A stretch of 64,000 nt of DNA from Myoxocephalus aenaeus (lineage: Eukaryota > Chordata > Actinopteri > Perciformes > Cottidae). Every line of letters starts with the position of its first letter. Within the stretch, counting starts at the first letter, position 1. The stretch is from contig JBAMJR010000097.1 in assembly GCA_038501785.1 (NCBI GenBank), positions 1,613,501-1,677,500 of the forward strand. The letters run 5' to 3'. Position numbers and translations under genes: made by a program. Below the pieces are notes generated by a model, which worked only from the letters and a program-made list of their open reading frames with translations, did not search any database and was not told the origin of the DNA. Shown here piece by piece: positions 57,726-64,000 of the stretch.

Positions 57726-59439
57726 AGACACGTGTCTCTGGGTGGCTTAACTTTTTATTTTTTAAACGTACACGACGGAAATTAACTTTATTTCTTAACC
57801 GCAATCCCCATCTTTCTAAAGGGAGTTTTGTGTTGAAGACCTGAATCATTTAAGTGTTTAAATAATACGCGTGTTGATCCTAGTTTTGATTGTCCATGTG
57901 TCTCCTGGAATTGTTTCAAAGTCAAAGGGGAATTATTTCCAATATGGCAAAATAATCATAACGACATGGACCATGTAGAACAGATTAAATATGACATGGA
58001 CAACTTTGAGATGTTGGAATAAGGCCTCGGATTCCCATTCTCAGGACCCAAATTAAAGCTGTGCGTAAAAGAGCTTTCCAAATTACCTTTAAACTAAAAT
58101 AAATCTTTACACTTCTTTTATGATGTTATTTTGTAAAAGCATGTTCTGTCTATCCCACACATATTAGTTCAAAGGAGGTGAGGGCAGTTTCAATCCTGCT
58201 TTAATGCCCGAGGAGGTTTATATTGACTCCCAAAGGTGGGCTCTTCTTAAGCATAACACATAACAATACCAGTTACCACCCTTAACGTTTGAACAATGTT
58301 AGCATTACACTTCTCGTTTCTCTTCTGCATCGGGGCCACACTCAAAGTGCGAATCTATTTAGTCGTCCTCAACAGGAAAAAGGAACCTCAGGAGTCCCTG
58401 GAAGAACCTTTGCCTTCGACCCTCAGTTTATCGGACTGATGCGCAGTAAATCAGAGCTGCAGTGGCTCAATAGACGCCGTTTCGCTGCTGCCACAGAGAA
58501 GCACTTAGGGGCTAATCATAAATTCCCTCCTTAATACCATGTCAGTACATGACAGGAGGACAAAGAGGTGGTGGATCACACTCACCTCTGGAGCAGTAAA
58601 ACATCGGTCTGCTTCGGAAGACTCATGCAGCTCGATTGGTGCTGATTTAGGACACACGAGGGTTCGGTTGGCTCCATATCTGACCCCCAGCACCTGGAAA
58701 GCTTAAGTCAGTTGTAATTTAGCAGGCAGCCTCCAACTGTGTCACTTCAGACCTATAGACACATGCTGTCAGCATTATGTCCACCTCAGAGCATCATCAC
58801 TGGCTGGAAAACAATGCTTCATTTGTTAAAAGGATTATTTTATTTTTTAAATCCCACTCCCAGTCTGACCTTGTGTCTCTTTTTTTTTTTTGCTACTACA
58901 GTCCTGCTCATTAATACCATAAACCTGTCTAGGTAAAAAAAAAAAAGAATAACCCAAACTTTAGGCATCAGTGACAATACATCAAGACAGAGATAATTGA
59001 AGTGTGAAGATGGACTACAGGGAGCAGTGTGAAATATTAAACACATGGAATAATACAATCGACTAGTAATAACAGAGCATGTCAGCCTCAGAGGAGCTGG
59101 GACACCCAGACCCTGCCTGTTGTGTTGTAAACCACCTCATCGTCAACGACCGAGGCGGCACATGAGGGAACATTACAGGCTTCTTTCTCACCCTTTCTCT
59201 CTCACACAGTTTTAGGGGCTCCAATTACGGTCAAGTGCTTTTCTTGCATCTTTATGTGACCCAGGCGTGACAGGGCACCCGTAGGTGCTGCAACCATTGC
59301 ACCTGTACCTCCTGGTGAGGTTCCATTATGCTGGCCTGCCCTAAGCAGCAGCAGGGGAGACAGATGGGAGGAGGGTCAGGTTACTCCTGCTGGCTGGGCC
59401 AGGGTCAGAAAAGCCCATGGTAACAGCACCATCATGTCA

Positions 59440-59555
<116 letters not shown>

Positions 59556-60321
59556 AGGTTACACAATTAGCTGATGTGTTTTTGAGAAGGGAAAAAAGGA
59601 CAAAGATACTTAGAATTTAAAATTGATTTAATGAAATGTTTCAATTTTCACATTTCTAATAAAGATAGCAGGACTTCGGTCATTAAAAACAGTTTGATAT
59701 GTTGACAAGTAATGATGAAATCTTCAAGATTTTTTTTTCTTTCTTTCTCTTATACAAAGATTATATTACAGGCATTATTATATATTTATATTCAGAAGGC
59801 GCTCAAGCCCTCAAATTTGACACAATGTACAAGGATTTCTGAAACGAGAAGAAAAGAAAAAAAACATACTAGGCCTAACACTAGCTCATTATCTTCACGT
59901 ATTTAAGACACACAATCCACATCTTGGTCCAATCTAACATCTCCAGCAACTAAGCCACCAAAGGGGGAGCACAGACCCCTTTAACACACATCATCTATAA
60001 ACTACAATCTTTAAGATCAGCATCCTGGGCGGTTCCTTCAAGTGGCTTTGGGGGGAAATACAAAAAACAACATAGCTGTGATCCAGGCCTATATATCTGT
60101 ACATTCTTCAAAAAACAAAAAGCATTAAAAAAATGGATCCGTCCACCCTCCTGCTGTTTGGATTCCCCATTTTCTGCTCGAGGAATAAACAAACAAAAGG
60201 AGGCGACGTGTGAGGGAAGAGAGAAAACTGACAGGAGAGCATGGGGAAAGTAAGGCATAGTAGTGCAACAGATGGGGATAGTGCTGCAGCTTGGGTGGAG
60301 CCCTCAGAGGGTGTGAGTGCA

Positions 60322-60324
<3 letters not shown>

Positions 60325-60380
<56 letters not shown>
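60325..60380 (+). repeat. (TG)n microsatellite
   Basis: About 27 TG units. A shorter mixed CACA/CTCT array follows at 60910-60982. Confidence 0.95.
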
Positions 60381-60382
<2 letters not shown>

Positions 60383-60935
60383 GGACGACACCTGGCTACC
60401 ATGACAACCCCGAGCGGGCAGGCTGGAGAAGTGAGAGCGTCGGCCTGGCCGTTGCTAGGAGGGCTGTTCGACTTCAGCTCTGGCATGCCACCTAAGCCCA
60501 GAACAGCCACCCCTCCTCTGGCCTCAGGAGGCGACATGGGGAGAGGCTCATGGGAAAAGTGGAGGGGGAGGAGTTGGTGCCACTTGATCCATTCACAGAT
60601 AAAGACGGAGCGGCGCACCACCTGTAATAAAGACTAAATAGAGAACCCCGCAATTCAAAAATCCATCTGCTGTTGTTTTTGTTAAGGGAAGCACAAGACT
60701 CTGACCTTTAGACACACAGAGAATGGAAAAAAAGAAGAAAAAAACACTTTGAGTTAACGCTGCTAACGGGGACATGTGACGCAAGGTGTCCATGGTTTGT
60801 CTCAGACTACGAAGAGGAGAAACTAAAATCAGATTATGGGGAGGAAAGGTGGTGTTGGACAGCATCTTACAGGACAGACATTACACAGGCACTGTGAGGA
60901 GCTCTTTCTCACACACACACACACTCACACTCACA

Positions 60936-60969
<34 letters not shown>

Positions 60970-62340
60970 CACACACACACACCAGTGCATGGAGGTAAGA
61001 TTCACCTGAGGCTCTGGCGGTATTTTTCCTCTAAACAGCACAAGAATACATAATTTAACAGAACTGGCTAAAAAGAAAACAAATCATCAGATAGTCCTTT
61101 CTATGTACATCCAGCAACAGACAAAATACAATTTAAAGCAATTTACATCCAAGAACAAAGAAAAACATTCAATGCTAGTTAAATCAATGACGGCGAGTGC
61201 AAAAACGTTGGTCGGGAACGTTGGAATGTCGATGTCTTCAGCGTCACAGGACAGGGAAACTGATAGCAGAGGAAAGAGACAGGAGGAACTTATTCAATTA
61301 CCGGACATGAGCCTATGTTAACGACATCAGAAAACAATTACAAACGCAGTCTTTTCTCATTGCAGCAGAGTTGCATAAATCAAATCGTGACACAATCCAT
61401 CGGAATTCATTTAAAAAGGAAAATTAATATGATAAAAAAAAAAAAACTAAAACAAATGATTTCTTTTCCTTTTCAGCTCAAGTTAGAAAGACGTCATTGA
61501 TTGTCCACTCTGGGTTCAAAACAATTAAAACGCCTCGGACTGCTCGTACTGCAGGGACTCGGTGCCCGGGAAGTCGGTGTGGTAGTGCAGTGAGTACGAA
61601 TGGTTCTGGGGAGGCATTTCCCCATCATGCATCAGTGTTTTCTCCTTTTCAGTGTAGGGGAGGTGGTCCACCATCATAGTCCAAACTGGTGCTGACGAGC
61701 AGGACGACGACAACAATAACAACAGCAACGTCGTCCTGTCACCAACTGAAGTGGTTATCTTTGACACGGAAAGGTTGTGGCAGGTGCAGAAGGAGGTATA
61801 AAGGCAGACACATCTATAAATGGATACCAATCTTTTGTGCAGTTTCAGCATGGTGCCATTTACAGCTGTATCATTCAGTGCTTTATCGCATTAAGTGTTG
61901 AGATAGATATAGAAACAAAGTGAAGCGGGCTCCCGTTCCCTTACTATAGTAAGAACTTTTCCTCTCCAGTGCGCCGAGACTGCACTGGAAAATGAGAATA
62001 AAAATGACATTGTTATCACAGGTCGCTTTAAGACTCCTACGTCTTCCTATGCTGCTGATTCTTAAGCTGAAACCACCAGGGTGAACATAAATAGCTTAGT
62101 CACATGTCCATCTCGATTGAGCAGTTAAACACCACAACAATGGAAATGTATCAACGAAATCAATGATTGCCACTTAAATTAAAAATTGCATTATGCTCCA
62201 GTTACACGTTTAAAATGACACAAAATAAAACAAAGAACTCGCGAAAAAACTCTTGCAGTCACGGCTGGGTGTTTTGAGCTTCTTTGAGAAAAGATTAAAG
62301 GCTGCACTCGGGGTGGGGTGGGGTGGGTGGGTTGAAGAGC

Positions 62341-62501
62341 TCAATTGGAGGATTTGCTTATAGCGCTGGCTGATCTGCGGAGTTTTCCGGAAACTCTGTT
62401 CTTTGTGGCACGGGGCATTGTGGGAGAAACCTGGTCGACGGAGTCCGTCGTCGTTGCTGCGGTGCTTCCGGCGTCTGTGCTCGCGCTGCCGGTGAAGGAG
62501 C
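62341..62501 (-). CDS. Candidate terminal coding exon of a minus-strand gene
   Basis: A strong acceptor on the minus strand (CATCTCTTTCCCAG) opens a 161-base open frame, beginning with the last two bases of a codon. It reads SFTGSASTDAGSTAATTTDS, then VDQVSPTMPRATKNRVSGKL and RRSASAISKSSN before TGA at 62341-62343. The composition (Ser/Thr-rich, then basic) and high third-position GC suggest real coding sequence. I do not recognise the protein. In human the gene next to INSM1 in convergent orientation is RALGAPA2, so its fish orthologue is a candidate by position only. Upstream exons would lie beyond, or in, the last 1.5 kb, where I could not identify any. Confidence 0.4.
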
Positions 62502-64000
62502 CTGGGAAAGAGATGCAAGGAGTTTGTGGACGGAAAGGAAAAGAGAGACGGAGCCGGTTAGACGCGGCAGTGAGGTTCATTGGGCTTTGTGTGATTGCTG
62601 TTCATCCCAGCATGCTTGGTCATGCACGTCACTGCTCCCACAACCAAAATTATTACCCAGTTCATCGGATTTTCACCAACATTCACAAAACCCCCCATGT
62701 TTGCTCCACCTCTCAATGTCATTAGAATACAGACGTGAGAAAGCAAATCAGAAATATTGCAGAAACGACATGCCTCTTTCACATGCTGTGAAAAAAGCAA
62801 AGCATGTTAAAGATAAGGTACCTTTCTTCCCAATACAGTTTTGCCAGATGCTTATATGATATAAAAAAAAAAAAATGAGGTAACCTTTGCATCTATGGGC
62901 AAAAAAAAGAAAGAAAAGAAAAAGTATTCAGTTCGCAGTGTGACAGCAGAATGCGCTGAATGAAAACTAAATTGCACATTATGCTCTTGTTGTGAACATG
63001 TGGAGCCTTGCCATTGTCCTTTTTCAAAAACTTCACTTCCATGATTAGGGGATGGCAAACTGCAATAAGCCGGGAGGTGGGCACGGAACGCTGGTGAGGA
63101 CAATCAAGTATTGTGAACGCTGCCCTGACTTCCTCAGTGTGCCCCGACCAAACCCAGACCGTGGGCCCCCCCACCCGTATTGGCCCCCACGCTCCCGGTT
63201 TAAACAACTTTTCTCTTTGTCGAGATGGCATCTGGTTGCCTATTTTCTTTCCTATCCTTTTATTTTCTGCCATTTTTCTGAGGCATCTCAAGTTGCAGCG
63301 GCTAAAAGGAATGGCAGATGGCTGGAGTAACAGACACTCAGCAGCACAGTGGACACCGGCAGCATCCAGGGCTGCGGCTCGTTGGGAGAAGAGGGCTGGG
63401 CTATGGATGAAACGTTGGGTGTGTGTATTGTGAAGGGCTGGGAGGTGGGGGTGGGGGGGGTGGTCCCAACATGAATTCTCAAATCTGCATATGAATAAAA
63501 AAAAGAAAGAAAAGGGGATGGGCTTGGCTAAACATGTGAACCGGCCCGATGGACAGAACAAATCCCGCATTCCCGTATTCTTCAACTCATTCCTACAGTA
63601 AACACTTTGTTTTATAAACTAAACTTTGTCTGCGTGCGCTGTAAAGACACATGACTGACAGGATGAAGGAAACCACCTATTACAGCTAATATACACAGAC
63701 AATAGTGTGGTACAGTTATCCACCCACTCAACAGACTTCCCTTTTCGTTTTGCGGCCATTAAAACATGCTGCACTAAACAGTCATCACTCCCACCGAGGC
63801 ACTTAATGACTGTGGTTACATCAGTTTCTAAACGTCGTTCCTCACTGTATGGCCTTATGTAAGAATTCATTTTCATAGTAAGTGGAAAAATAACCCAGAT
63901 CCAGAGGAGCTAATGTATCATTATTATCGTCATAAGAACCCAGCATTTCCGCTCTTTGCTCAGCCAAATCTGCCTTTCGATGAGGTTCATTTCAAAATGG
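62502..64000. other. Right edge, no assigned feature
   Basis: About 1.5 kb, probably intronic to the candidate minus-strand gene. A 230-codon minus-strand open frame (62893-63585) lacks recognisable domains, and its composition looks non-coding. Confidence 0.4.

Noticed and set aside
62893..63585. 230-codon minus-strand open frame near the right edge
   Set aside because: No recognisable domain, F- and H-rich low-complexity patches from poly-T and CA-type sequence, and no clear splice or promoter context. Possibly intronic chance.

Overview
The window is vertebrate nuclear DNA from a ray-finned (teleost) fish. Compact spliced genes with GT-AG introns encode proteins of vertebrate families. 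Long (CA/TG)n, (GA)n and (TA)n microsatellites are frequent, and the dispersed repeats are of kinds common in teleosts (fold-back elements with 'TTAGCTTAGC' motifs, LINE 3' tails, a tRNA-headed SINE, a Ty3/gypsy remnant). There are no bacterial or phage features.

Layout, left to right. 1-290: the 3' end of an unidentified gene (+). 511-8700: pabpc4 (+), 14 coding exons, with a TATA box, a TOP-like start and an A-rich 5' leader. 9528-12830: ppie (+), 10 exons. 13428-15760: a beta connexin resembling GJB4 (+). 18970-22000: a second beta connexin resembling GJB3 (+). Both connexins have one coding exon and a probable upstream non-coding exon. 23060-25577: hmgcl (-), 9 exons. 27440-32146: zbtb8a (-), 4 coding exons. 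32720-36620: gale (-), 10 coding exons. 36.6-54.9 kb: a gene-poor interval with microsatellites, a SINE, LINE fragments, a fold-back element and several AT-rich, homeobox/POU-motif-bearing blocks that may be enhancers. 55230-57710: insm1 (+), intronless. 57.7-64 kb: mostly non-coding, with a candidate terminal exon on the minus strand at 62341-62501, convergent with insm1.

The genes are not one pathway. pabpc4 and ppie act on mRNA (poly(A) binding, and spliceosomal cyclophilin). The connexins form gap junctions. hmgcl makes ketone bodies and degrades leucine. gale interconverts UDP-sugars. zbtb8a and insm1 are zinc-finger regulators. The order joins blocks that in human lie on 1p34-p36 (PABPC4/PPIE, GJB4/GJB3, HMGCL/GALE, ZBTB8A) to INSM1, which in human is on 20p.

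I found no clearly novel gene system. The best leads are a 69-nt pre-microRNA-like hairpin between the connexins, a ~340-bp near-palindrome just upstream of the GJB3-like gene, (UG)n tracts abutting the exon 2 acceptors of hmgcl and gale, the autoregulatory-type leader of pabpc4, and an unassigned minus-strand terminal exon near the right edge. Exon boundaries were read by eye. For all five spliced genes the exon sums keep frame from ATG to stop.
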